Shown piece by piece: positions 27,141 through 35,249 of a DNA stretch of 64,000 nucleotides. The notes beneath the pieces are model-generated. The model was not told the DNA's origin, searched no databases, and was given only the letters and a program-made list of their open reading frames with translations. Source of the DNA: an uncultured Bacteroidales bacterium. Lineage in GTDB: Bacteria; Bacteroidota; Bacteroidia; Bacteroidales; Paludibacteraceae. Position numbers and translations under genes: made by a program. Each line of letters begins with the position of its first letter. Positions within the stretch are counted from its first letter, which is position 1. The stretch is taken from positions 62,001 to 126,000 of the forward strand of contig CAMOJA010000004.1 of the NCBI GenBank assembly GCA_946616535.1, given 5' to 3'.

Positions 27141-29158
27141 CGCTCAGGAATGAAACTTATGGCCTGACCACCGCCTGGGGCAAGGATAACAGAGAGAGCG
27201 TCTGCCGATGTTACTTCTTTATTCTCAATAGTGTATGCGTAAGGGTTGGTTTGCCAGTCGGAATCCGGAGCATCGGCATAAATGGTGGCGGTGTATTTTA
27301 CACCAGGCTTTAAAAAAGAGAGTGGCTGCTTTAGCGTCCGGCCTTCCTCGTTTGTCACGGCTCCGTAGAAGAACTCGTCCCCGGCGCGCCGGACTATCGC
27401 AACATATTCGCCGATTTCCCCCTGCAGGGCCTCGGACCAGTCGCAGTCCGGGTTGAAATCCTTGAAGAACTGGAACGCCGGGTGTCCCTCATAGTTTTCG
27501 ATAAGGTCCGCCGCCATCTGCATCGGGGAATACAGTACCACCCAGAGGGCAATCTGCTTGGCGAGGGTTGTGTTAACACGGCACTGCGACGAATGGACAT
27601 TGTTCCATACCTTCACGTCAGGGTTTCCGACAATGGTCCGGTATTCTATATCGAAGATTCCAGGGGTATAATCCATCGGCCCGGAGAGGAGGCGGGTGAA
27701 GGGAAGAATCTCGTGATGGGAAGGCTTGTTACCGCTGCTCCAGGCGTTCCACTCCATTCCGCGGGCGCCTTCCCGGGTCATGAAGTTCGGGTAGGTGCGC
27801 CTTAGGCCGGTTTCCTTGATGGGCTCGTGGGCGTCCACCATAATCTTTCTTGCAGCAGCCTCAGAAGCCACCTTGGCATAATGCCTTACGCCATACTGAC
27901 TATGATGGTAATGCCCGTCAAGGAGCCACCCGGCATAGCCGGTCTTTAATGCATGAATGCCCCTTTGTGCAGCATAATCCAGGTCCTTTTCAAGTTGCTG
28001 TTCATACCAGGCAACTTCTCCCGCGGTCTCATGGTGAATAATGTAATCTACGCCTTTCTCACGAGCATAAGCAAGAACGGCGTCAAGGTCAAAGTCCGGT
28101 GCGGGTTTTGTGAAATCAAAGTCGTGTTGGGCGTTTGCAATATTCCATCCATCGTTCCAGCCTTCAAAGAGTACAGCATTTATGTTGTTCGCAGAGGCGA
28201 AATCGATATACTGCTTAGCCCTTTCAGTCGTGGCGCCATGCCTAGCGTCCTTGCCCCAGGAATAGAGGCCCAGATGCATACCCCACCATACGCCCACGTA
28301 CTTGGTCGGCTTTATCCAGGAGACATCCTGCAGTATGCAAGGCTCATTCAGGTTCAAAATCAAGCTGGAATTGATTAAATCTACTGCCTTTCGACCAATC
28401 TGAATGGTGCGCCAGGGCGTTTTGAATGTTCCGGAGACAACAGCCTTCTGCTCCAGGTTATTAGGACCATCCGGTGCAAGTGCTGTAGTGAGGATGCCTT
28501 CAACATTTTTCAGCGTCATTTCAGGGAAGTCCACAAGGGCTGCCTCGTGGATACTGCCATAGATGCCGTCATCGGTGCGAAATGACAGTGGCGTATTAGC
28601 CGTCTCAATAGCAGAGATAGGCATTTCCCGATACTCCAACTCGTATGTGTCAAAATGAGCAGGGATTGACCATGAAACGCCATCCTGTGCTAAGTTGAAC
28701 TGAGTAAATTCGTCAGTGATAATAAGGCTGTCATTCTGGACACTACGAAGAGTCTCATACTCATATCGAAATCCAGCCCCATCATTGAAAACCTTGAAAC
28801 GTAGCGTCAATTTGCAATCGCCGTTTGCCAATCTCACTTCCAGTTCACGATGATTATCATCTATTCTTTTATTCTCACCCCAAGTTTGGGTCCAATACTC
28901 ATGAAATGATGAAACCTTTGTCGATAATAAGCTAAAACCGTTACCAAGTCCTATTGTGCTATCTTTGCAAGCTATTCCAAGAATAGACTCGCCAATAAAT
29001 GGTTTTCCATCCACATTAACTGTATATCCAGGCACACCATCCTTTGTCAGGAAGATACCAAGGCGAATACTTCCGTCGGGGGAGGTTACATCCATTATAT
29101 CTTTTGCACACGACTGCAAGCAGGATACAATGACAAGCAATGCGAATAATTGCCTCAT
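27137..29158 (-). CDS. GH97 alpha-glucosidase, SusB-like inverting type
   Basis: 673 residues with a lipoprotein-type signal peptide (SCLQSC). An N-terminal beta-sandwich (about 25-275) precedes the TIM barrel: KYVGVWWGMHLGLYSWG, NNINAVLFEGWNDGWN, and the segment HALKTGYAGWLLDGHYHHSQ, where the inverting SusB subgroup has KTGY and the retaining subgroup has an Asp nucleophile. IMVDAHEPIKETGLRRTYPN, EGARGMEWNAW and GPMDYTPGIF complete the family pattern. Expected activity is release of terminal alpha-glucose. It has its own promoter and heads the operon with the GH65 gene. A diverged type A repeat lies inside the gene at 28730-28756. Confidence 0.92.
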   Translation of the reverse strand: MRQLFALLVIVSCLQSCAKDIMDVTSPDGSIRLGIFLTKDGVPGYTVNVDGKPFIGESILGIACKDSTIGLGNGFSLLSTKVSSFHEYWTQTWGENKRIDDNHRELEVRLANGDCKLTLRFKVFNDGAGFRYEYETLRSVQNDSLIITDEFTQFNLAQDGVSWSIPAHFDTYELEYREMPISAIETANTPLSFRTDDGIYGSIHEAALVDFPEMTLKNVEGILTTALAPDGPNNLEQKAVVSGTFKTPWRTIQIGRKAVDLINSSLILNLNEPCILQDVSWIKPTKYVGVWWGMHLGLYSWGKDARHGATTERAKQYIDFASANNINAVLFEGWNDGWNIANAQHDFDFTKPAPDFDLDAVLAYAREKGVDYIIHHETAGEVAWYEQQLEKDLDYAAQRGIHALKTGYAGWLLDGHYHHSQYGVRHYAKVASEAAARKIMVDAHEPIKETGLRRTYPNFMTREGARGMEWNAWSSGNKPSHHEILPFTRLLSGPMDYTPGIFDIEYRTIVGNPDVKVWNNVHSSQCRVNTTLAKQIALWVVLYSPMQMAADLIENYEGHPAFQFFKDFNPDCDWSEALQGEIGEYVAIVRRAGDEFFYGAVTNEEGRTLKQPLSFLKPGVKYTATIYADAPDSDWQTNPYAYTIENKEVTSADALSVILAPGGGQAISFIPER
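28730..28756. repeat. Diverged type A element, copy A7, within GH97 gene
   Basis: Begins GTCATTCTGGA and ends GAAGAGTCTC; encodes ETLRSVQNDS, close to EILRSAQNDS at copy A6, but pairing between the arms is mostly lost. Confidence 0.5.
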
Positions 29159-29180
29159 GCTTAATTAGTTTTGTCCACTT

Positions 29181-29211
29181 CAAATATACTAATTTTACAT
29201 GACATTTCAAA
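29181..29211 (-). promoter_or_regulatory. Promoter of GH97-GH65 operon
   Basis: On the minus strand, TTTG (29211-29208) is followed after 19 bp by TATATTTG (29188-29181). This is a full match to the Bacteroidetes -33/-7 consensus. The GH97 ATG at 29158 is 22 bp downstream. Confidence 0.8.
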
Positions 29212-29227
29212 GCTACCCTATGTGTTC

Positions 29228-29260
29228 AAAAAAGGCGAAGACCTTCTGTCTCCGCCTTAA
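29228..29260 (-). terminator. Terminator of fimbrial operon
   Basis: On the minus strand an AAGGCG...CGCCTT stem with an inner GAC/GTC pair is followed by a run of six T residues. It begins just after the stop of the last fimbrial gene at 29263. Confidence 0.8.
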
Positions 29261-29262
29261 TT

Positions 29263-30006
29263 TCAAATCGTGATATTAAACGTTACCGTCCCACCCCATT
29301 CCATCACTGTGATGGTGAACGTATGAGCAGGGAGGTCGCAGATGATGGACACATCACCAAGGCTCTCCTGGGTCCAGTCAAAACCGGCCTTTCGGATGAG
29401 TTCCCCAAGGGGAATTGTATCTACGGTTTTTCCATCTTTTTGGAGCAGAAGCGCCATCGACTCATCCCTCTGCCGTGGTGCTCGGAATCTGTAACCGCGG
29501 TCCGGAAATTCTTCCGGTACGCAGAGGAAACGGCCTTCCACTGGTTTCAGGGTATGGATATCGGCACCGAAAACCGTTCCGGTGACTTGCAGGTCGTATT
29601 CGGTACGGCCATTATCTTCTTCCTTGAAATCCAGAAACACATTGGCGAACTGCTTTTTCAGTTCAATGCCAGCATAGGCAAATTCGCCATCGGTGTCCAA
29701 TTTTATCAGTTGAGCATGCAGCTCATTCATCTGTTGCCCCTCAGGGGCAGTGAAGTCACCATCGCTAGCCACAAGATCCACGATTCCCCTTGGAACCATG
29801 TGATCCACTAGTCCACCAAGGTGGCTGTCAAGGATTCTTTGACTACCGTACCAAGCGCTGATGGAGGTGGTCTCTTCGGCAGTCACGGTTATCCAACAAG
29901 CAGCGTCGCTGCGGTCTTCTTTGACCGAGCAGGAACCCAGGGCCACCAGCCCTGCAATCACCCCTGCTGTCATTCTGAGCGAAGCGAAGAATCTATTCCG
30001 TCTCAT
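29263..30006 (-). CDS. FimB/Mfa2-type fimbrial anchor lipoprotein
   Basis: 247 residues, lipobox ALGSC (about residue 27). The sequence is all-beta in character, with ITVTAEETTSISAWYG early and FNITI at the end, and resembles the small anchor proteins that end P. gingivalis-type fimbrial operons. The family assignment rests mainly on size, lipoprotein signal and position as last gene after three larger fimbrillin-like genes. The start overlaps the upstream gene by 4 bp (ATGA). The N-terminus (RFFASLRMT) is encoded by repeat A3. Could also be another tip subunit. Confidence 0.6.
   Translation of the reverse strand: MRRNRFFASLRMTAGVIAGLVALGSCSVKEDRSDAACWITVTAEETTSISAWYGSQRILDSHLGGLVDHMVPRGIVDLVASDGDFTAPEGQQMNELHAQLIKLDTDGEFAYAGIELKKQFANVFLDFKEEDNGRTEYDLQVTGTVFGADIHTLKPVEGRFLCVPEEFPDRGYRFRAPRQRDESMALLLQKDGKTVDTIPLGELIRKAGFDWTQESLGDVSIICDLPAHTFTITVMEWGGTVTFNITI
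29969..29994. repeat. Type A palindromic element, copy A3 (inside signal peptide)
   Basis: 26 bp, arms ATTCT and AGAAT; encodes RFFASLRMT at the N-terminus of the 247-residue anchor protein. Confidence 0.85.
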
Positions 30007-31457
30007 AGGCCTTCCTCCTCTGAATAAGCATCGGCGCCATACAGCACCAGGTCCTCAATCTCGGCCACATTTCCATGAACCTTCCACTGGTTAACGTCAT
30101 GCCCGACCTGATCGGGCATCTCACCAGCCTTGGTTGCGGCCATTGACCGGCTCACCACATTTCCTCTTAGCCAGACGTTAGGGTACTCCGTGGGCTCGCC
30201 CTTTAGGGTGATGTTCTTGATGCGGTACAACATGTTGGGCTGGAGGTGTAGCAGACGGATGGGATAGTAGTAATTCTTGCCGTTGATTTTCACAGCAATC
30301 ACCAGCTTATGAGCGCGGTCCTGCCCAGATACGTCGTAAGCCGGATCGGAATAGGTCACGGTAAAGTACGTTGGCAGCGAATTGAACACTTTGTTCACGG
30401 CAAATGGGCCGGTGGAGCCCTCGTACTCATGGCATAGTCTCCCGTTGTTCACGTCCAGATAGGCATTGGTATCCCAGCTTTGCTGCGACACAGTCTTCAG
30501 GCTCTCCGGTGCGTCCAGGTTGATACTGTTCTTTGCCTGCATGTAATTGTTGTTATACAGGTACTTGTAGTCCTGGGCTAGCAGGCCCTGGCCGCCATAG
30601 TTTCCTTGGTTGTAGGTCCCGTCCATTACGGCATAGGTGAGCCCGTATCGGCCCCAGTCATCCTGTCCCATGAACTCGTTGGCCTGGTAGTAAATGTAGC
30701 CGGACGGATTCCCGAACTTGCTGCCGGTAGTCCAGCCCTTCGTTCCGAAGATTTCCTGTGGATCGCCAGTAAAACAGGCGGGATTCGTCTGACAGATGCG
30801 CACCAGGTCCCAGCTATTGCTGAATACGATGTGGTTCAGGTACACATTGCGGAACTGGTCCGGTGTTCCCCAGAACTCGGCCGTCACGGTCCCAATCTCA
30901 AACTTGGACATATACCGCATGAGCGTTACCGAAGTGCTGTTTGTAGCGCCGCTGCTGAACCCAATCCTGACGGTTGCGCCCATCAGCGGGCGGCCCGGGC
31001 GGCAGTTGCCTGCGCTCCAAGGGATGAACCCTTCCGGATAGCTGCACAACTTTCCTTGCTCCAATGTGGCAATGTATTCGGCGCTGTCAAGGTCCAGATT
31101 AGCCATTACAAGGTATCGGCGAATATCTCCATTGGGCCCTGCATCGGTAAAGCTCACGGACGAGAGGTCCAGCGCAGTGCCTCCTCCGCCGATTACCTTG
31201 TGCTGCAGCGCCTTGCCCTCCGCATCATAGGAAAAAATGTCGATGCGGTCCACTTCGTCGTCGACGATGTCGGCCGCGACGCTCTTGGTTCCGGTTTCTT
31301 CATATTCCTGAACGCCGAAGGTAAAGGTAACCGTTGCCTGACCAGTACTTTCTACCTCTGACTGCACGTGGACAGGTTCCGGATTACATCCGACCAGCAG
31401 TAGCCCCGCCCAGATTGTCATACTGAGCGAAGCGAAGTATCTCTTTCGTTGTCTCAT
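30003..31457 (-). CDS. Mfa-like fimbrial subunit lipoprotein (paralogue 1)
   Basis: 484 residues from ATG 31457. An in-frame ATG at 31487 would overlap the upstream gene by 26 bp and put ten extra residues before the signal peptide, so it is not preferred. Lipobox LLLVGC. ATVTFTFGVQEYEETGTKSV then DEVDRIDIFSYDAEGKALQ matches the fimbrillin N-terminal domain pattern (beta strands followed by a description-like DIFSYD segment). The middle is rich in Tyr and Asn, and PIRLLHLQPNMLYRIKNITL matches the conserved pre-C-terminal strand also present in the two upstream paralogues. Probably a minor or tip subunit. Contains repeats A4 (signal peptide) and B4 (near the C-terminus). Confidence 0.75.
   Translation of the reverse strand: MRQRKRYFASLSMTIWAGLLLVGCNPEPVHVQSEVESTGQATVTFTFGVQEYEETGTKSVAADIVDDEVDRIDIFSYDAEGKALQHKVIGGGGTALDLSSVSFTDAGPNGDIRRYLVMANLDLDSAEYIATLEQGKLCSYPEGFIPWSAGNCRPGRPLMGATVRIGFSSGATNSTSVTLMRYMSKFEIGTVTAEFWGTPDQFRNVYLNHIVFSNSWDLVRICQTNPACFTGDPQEIFGTKGWTTGSKFGNPSGYIYYQANEFMGQDDWGRYGLTYAVMDGTYNQGNYGGQGLLAQDYKYLYNNNYMQAKNSINLDAPESLKTVSQQSWDTNAYLDVNNGRLCHEYEGSTGPFAVNKVFNSLPTYFTVTYSDPAYDVSGQDRAHKLVIAVKINGKNYYYPIRLLHLQPNMLYRIKNITLKGEPTEYPNVWLRGNVVSRSMAATKAGEMPDQVGHDVNQWKVHGNVAEIEDLVLYGADAYSEEEGL
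30096..30122. repeat. Type B palindromic element, copy B4
   Basis: 27 bp with arms ATGCCCGA and TCGGGCAT. Three positions differ from B1 and each change is matched in the opposite arm. Encodes GEMPDQVGHD near the C-terminus of a fimbrial subunit. Confidence 0.85.
31417..31442. repeat. Type A palindromic element, copy A4 (inside signal peptide)
   Basis: 26 bp with arms ATACT and AGTAT, a paired change relative to A3 (ATTCT/AGAAT). Encodes RYFASLSMT at the N-terminus of a fimbrial subunit. Confidence 0.85.
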
Positions 31458-31461
31458 AGGC

Positions 31462-32811
31462 TTAGTAGATTTCAAGTCCAAGGTCATCCTTATAACCTAC
31501 ATTTATGTCCTCAATCTCGGTCTCCGTCCAGCCGGCAATGCTGATAGGGTTGATTTCACCGGCATATCTACGGGGATAATAGTTACAATACTCGCTGCCC
31601 AGTCCCTTGATGCTGATGTTACTCAGCCTGTAAACCATATTGGCTTCCAGCTCGCGCATGGGAATGATGTAAAAGTAGTCCGTTCCGTCAATCTCAATTT
31701 GGAATACCATCTTCTGCGTGTCATCCTGGCCGTTGGAGTTTCCCCACAGGTAACCGTAAACGTTTCGGTACCAGGGAACGGTGTAGAGCACTTTATTGAC
31801 GGAATAAGTGTGCGGCCAATCCTCATCGTCGCTCTTGCAGAGGATGCCCTCCGTAGGGCCGAATTCGTGGACGGTTGCCGTGTACATATCGCCGGGGGCA
31901 TCTGTGGTGAACACGCCTTTGTCCGCGCTCTTGTTATAGTTGTAAGCATAGGTGAAATCCGCCGCCAAAGCGCCCGTAGCACCGTTATTCCCGGGATTGA
32001 ACGTCCCGGTGGCCGAATCGGATTTCACATCCCGGTTCACAGCCGTATTGTATGTCCCAAAGTTGCCGATGCTGCTTCCTTTCCCGCCGTTGGGGTATGA
32101 ATAACCCACTCCCAGCACGGCCTGTTTGTCGTTTACTCCGATGGAGGTTGCGGAAGTACGGTAGCAGGGCCTCAGGAAGTTCGGCACATGGGTGATGGCA
32201 ATCTTCTTGAGTTTCACATCACTCTCCAGATATCCGGAATCCTCAAAATCGGCCGTGATGGTTCCAATTTCGAATTTGGTCAGGTAGCGGTAAAGCGTTG
32301 CCGATGTACTTCCGTCACTTCGGAACTGATAGGTGGTTGCGGCGCCCATCAGCGGCTTGTGAAGCCGGAAGTTCCCGGCTTCCAGCGGGATGACATTATA
32401 AGTCTTATCGCCTATCTGCGCTCCGCTCAAAGTGGCAAGATACGCAATGGACGCTTCATCAAAGTTCGCCAGGAAAAGCCAGTATCTCGGCTTATTGTAC
32501 TCGCTATAGCCGGTATAACTGATGGCCGAGAGGTCCAGCCCGGAAGGATTCTCCCAAGTCTTGCGATTCACAAGCGCCCCGGAATTGTCATACTCGAACA
32601 TGTCCAGGCGGTCGATGAAATCATCTTCCTCGGCGGCATTGTGGGCATCGGCCTTGGTGGTGAAAGTCACCGGGCTTTTCATGCCGATGTTGATTGTGAC
32701 ACTGCAAAGGCCTTCCTTCCCGGGAGGCCCTTCGGGCGATTCCTTATTGCAGGAGGTGGCCGCAATCGCGGCCAGCACTCCCAAAATGAATGACAATTTT
32801 TTCATGTTCAA
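31462..32811 (-). CDS. Mfa-like fimbrial subunit lipoprotein (paralogue 2)
   Basis: 449 residues, lipobox AATSC (about Cys20). Early DFIDRLDMFEYDNSGALVNR and YWLFLANFDEASIAYLATL align with the two flanking paralogues; near the end PMRELEANMVYRLSNISIKG is the shared pre-C-terminal strand. This gene belongs to the FimA/Mfa-type fimbrillin superfamily, whose members polymerise by donor-strand exchange after protease processing. It is a likely accessory or tip subunit. It lies 6 bp downstream of paralogue 3 and 4 bp upstream of paralogue 1. No repeat element was found in this gene. Confidence 0.75.
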   Translation of the reverse strand: MNMKKLSFILGVLAAIAATSCNKESPEGPPGKEGLCSVTINIGMKSPVTFTTKADAHNAAEEDDFIDRLDMFEYDNSGALVNRKTWENPSGLDLSAISYTGYSEYNKPRYWLFLANFDEASIAYLATLSGAQIGDKTYNVIPLEAGNFRLHKPLMGAATTYQFRSDGSTSATLYRYLTKFEIGTITADFEDSGYLESDVKLKKIAITHVPNFLRPCYRTSATSIGVNDKQAVLGVGYSYPNGGKGSSIGNFGTYNTAVNRDVKSDSATGTFNPGNNGATGALAADFTYAYNYNKSADKGVFTTDAPGDMYTATVHEFGPTEGILCKSDDEDWPHTYSVNKVLYTVPWYRNVYGYLWGNSNGQDDTQKMVFQIEIDGTDYFYIIPMRELEANMVYRLSNISIKGLGSEYCNYYPRRYAGEINPISIAGWTETEIEDINVGYKDDLGLEIY

Positions 32812-32817
32812 TGCTTT

Positions 32818-34131
32818 TTAATCCTGCGCTGCAGGCTCGCCGGTGTACGGGTCCACACCCAGATTCCAGTTGGCGATGGGCACTTCATCCCAGCTCTTCA
32901 CGGATATGGTCATATCGGCTGCATACTTCTTCTCGTAGAAGTTGGAATAGGCGGAACCCAGATTCTTGATAGTAATATTTTCAATCTGGTAAACCGTGTT
33001 GGGCTGCGTGTCCGTGAGCTCGATAGGATAGAACCAGGTCTGTCCGTCTATTTCCAATTCAAAGATGAGTTTCTGGGTGGCAGTTTGTTCACTGTAGTCG
33101 CTGACAATGGATCCGGGGTTCACCAAAGAATTGTAAATGGTATAGAAACTTTTGCCCACACTGAAAGTATGCGGCGTAGTCATGTCCCCGGCCGAAACCA
33201 CTTTTCCGGCTCCGGCGGACTTGTCATAGTTCTGCACGGTGGCCTCGTACATCGGACTCGGCGCATCCATCGTAAGTACGCCTTTACTCTTCTTGTAACA
33301 GTAGTTCATGATATTGTAGAAACTTCCATTCATTTTCCCGACTCCGGTGTAATAGCCATAGCTGTTGGCATACGAAGAAGATGTTTCTGTCCGGTATCGG
33401 AATCCGGTCTGAATCCCTCCAAACGCATTCGCGGCCAACTCACAATTGTCCGCCCCAAACTGCGAAGCATAAAATGAACCGGAGGAGAATCCGCCCGTCT
33501 GCAAGAGATGAAAACAGTTGGTGGCATTGCCCACCACGATGTTCCGCAGCCATACTTCCTTGCCCCGGAGGCTTTCATCTGCGAAATCCACCTTCAGTTT
33601 ATTCACATCGATGCGGCACATGATGCGCAACAAAGGCATGTCTATTGTCCGGTCCTCGTTGAAAGTCAGGTACATCGAAGCAATCATCGGGATGGCATCC
33701 GGCGCAAAGTTGCCTGCACTGATGAAAATGCGCCCGTAGATGGACAGATCAGACATCGTCTTGCCTTCCAGGTAAGTCGCCGTATCAGGGTCCAGGTTGC
33801 CGATGACCATGACGGACATTCGCTGCTCCTTCTTCTCCCTAAGTTCCAGAAGGGTCTCTCCGCTTGCATCTGGCGTCAGGACAATGTGCCTGTCTTCATC
33901 CTGGTTGGTATTGTAGTGGTACAAATAGACATCCAGCCGCTTGAGGCCGTCGCTCAGCGGATAATCTCCACTGTTGTGTGCCTTGGTTGAATGGGAGCTG
34001 GAACCAATCCGGAGCGTGACTGTATGCTCCTCTTGTCCGATGTTCACGTCATTACCGGTCTGACCTGGCATTTCCTTATTACATGCCGCAAAAACCAGCA
34101 GCGGCAACAACATTGTCAGTAATTTTCGCAT
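32818..34131 (-). CDS. Mfa-like fimbrial subunit lipoprotein (paralogue 3)
   Basis: 437 residues from ATG 34131, which directly begins the signal peptide (lipobox VFAAC). A longer reading from 34167 would overlap the terminator hairpin at 34153-34197. SDGLKRLDVYLYHYNTN and MSVMVIGNLDPDTATYLEG align with the two downstream paralogues, and PIELTDTQPNTVYQIENITI is the common pre-C-terminal strand. RTIDMPLLRIMCRIDVNKLK is a typical fimbrillin core strand pair. Probable minor or tip subunit. Repeat B5 is translated as KEMPGQTGND directly after the lipidated Cys, in the mature N-terminus. Confidence 0.78.
   Translation of the reverse strand: MRKLLTMLLPLLVFAACNKEMPGQTGNDVNIGQEEHTVTLRIGSSSHSTKAHNSGDYPLSDGLKRLDVYLYHYNTNQDEDRHIVLTPDASGETLLELREKKEQRMSVMVIGNLDPDTATYLEGKTMSDLSIYGRIFISAGNFAPDAIPMIASMYLTFNEDRTIDMPLLRIMCRIDVNKLKVDFADESLRGKEVWLRNIVVGNATNCFHLLQTGGFSSGSFYASQFGADNCELAANAFGGIQTGFRYRTETSSSYANSYGYYTGVGKMNGSFYNIMNYCYKKSKGVLTMDAPSPMYEATVQNYDKSAGAGKVVSAGDMTTPHTFSVGKSFYTIYNSLVNPGSIVSDYSEQTATQKLIFELEIDGQTWFYPIELTDTQPNTVYQIENITIKNLGSAYSNFYEKKYAADMTISVKSWDEVPIANWNLGVDPYTGEPAAQD
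34048..34074. repeat. Type B palindromic element, copy B5
   Basis: 27 bp with arms ATTACCGG and CCTGGCAT (two mismatches). Encodes EMPGQTGND just after the lipid-anchor Cys of paralogue 3. Confidence 0.75.
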
Positions 34132-34146
34132 AGTAAAAATGGATTT

Positions 34147-34197
34147 AAAAAAGGGGCCGGATTGCATCCTGCTTTTAGCCGAAGGTCCTCCGGCCCC
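34147..34197 (-). terminator. Terminator/attenuator after FimA-like gene
   Basis: On the minus strand, perfect 9-bp arms GGGGCCGGA and TCCGGCCCC flank a 27-nt loop and are followed by six T residues. It lies between the major and accessory subunit genes, where partial termination would raise the ratio of major subunit. Confidence 0.75.
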
Positions 34198-34237
34198 ACA
34201 ATTATGAACAAGGTATCAAAATAGCGACTCACGTCGT

Positions 34238-35236
34238 TTAGATGGTGATTCCTTCGGTAATAGGGACAACGGTCCAGTCCTTGACACTGATTTCGAAGGT
34301 GGCGTCAGAGAGTTGCACGGGCTGGTCGGGATTGGTGGATCCAAGACGGGTAAGCGTCAGGTTCTCAATCTCGTAGGATTTGCCAGCTTCAAGTGCCGGG
34401 AGGGTAATAGGATAGTAGTAGGTGTTTCCGTCGATGAGTGTTTCTACAACCAGTCGAGTATGACGAGCAGACCAAGAACCGCCGTTGACATCGCTTACAG
34501 TCGGATTGGGATAGCTATACAGATACTCATTATAGTCTGTAGTCATCAAATCATAAGAATTAACATCGGAGACGAAGGACCGAGGTTCATCGGTGCTTGA
34601 ATACGCCATTTTGTTAATCCAGTTCGTGGGAGCCAGCGTTAGTCCTAAATTCGTGTCGGTTGGAACATTCACCAAATAGACTTTCTGCTGTTTGGCCCCC
34701 ACACCGGGATAAGCCGAGTTGGTGAAAGCTAGGGTGATTTTCTTGAGGGCGACGCGGGCAACTATGCGTTTCACCTCGATTTCGATAGGTTCACCGGAGG
34801 GAACGCTCACTCCGGTCTTGCTACCCACCATGACGAAGGCTTCATCATTGTCTGAGAGTTGACTGCCGATGCTTTTCAGCTGGTCCACTGTTTTGACATT
34901 GGTGATTGCCGGGGCATTGACAACGGCATAGACTGTCTTTGTGCCCTGACGGCATGTCACTGTTGCAGAAGTTGTGTTCGCAACATTGGCATATACATCC
35001 AGCGTTTCGCCATCGAAGACGAAGAGCTGAAGGTCTTTCACCTTACTGTAGTTTGTTTCATCAGCCGCCGACAGGGCTTTGGTAGCGGCATTGTTGCCCA
35101 CGATGCTGATAGTAAGTTGACCCGGCTCCGCTTCCTGTCCAGGAAGTACTTGAGCAGTCGGGGCCTCGATGTTCTTGTTGCACGCTACGGTGCAGAGGGT
35201 TGCGGCTGCAGCCGCAAAGAATGCAATTTTTCGCAT
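34238..35236 (-). CDS. FimA-type major fimbrillin
   Basis: 332 residues, lipobox CTVAC (Cys19). The N-terminal fimbrillin domain shows LTISIVGNNAATKALSAADE and SKVKDLQLFVFDGETLDVYA; ALKKITLAFTN begins the C-terminal domain, and YYYPITLPALEAGKSYEIEN is the conserved strand shared with the three downstream genes. FimA-type subunits are exported as lipoproteins, cleaved by a surface protease and polymerised into the shaft. Its smaller size, place directly before a terminator hairpin and typical N-terminal domain make it the best candidate for the major subunit. No promoter was seen in the 13-bp gap upstream. Confidence 0.82.
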   Translation of the reverse strand: MRKIAFFAAAAATLCTVACNKNIEAPTAQVLPGQEAEPGQLTISIVGNNAATKALSAADETNYSKVKDLQLFVFDGETLDVYANVANTTSATVTCRQGTKTVYAVVNAPAITNVKTVDQLKSIGSQLSDNDEAFVMVGSKTGVSVPSGEPIEIEVKRIVARVALKKITLAFTNSAYPGVGAKQQKVYLVNVPTDTNLGLTLAPTNWINKMAYSSTDEPRSFVSDVNSYDLMTTDYNEYLYSYPNPTVSDVNGGSWSARHTRLVVETLIDGNTYYYPITLPALEAGKSYEIENLTLTRLGSTNPDQPVQLSDATFEISVKDWTVVPITEGITI

Positions 35237-35249
35237 AGCTTTTAATGTT

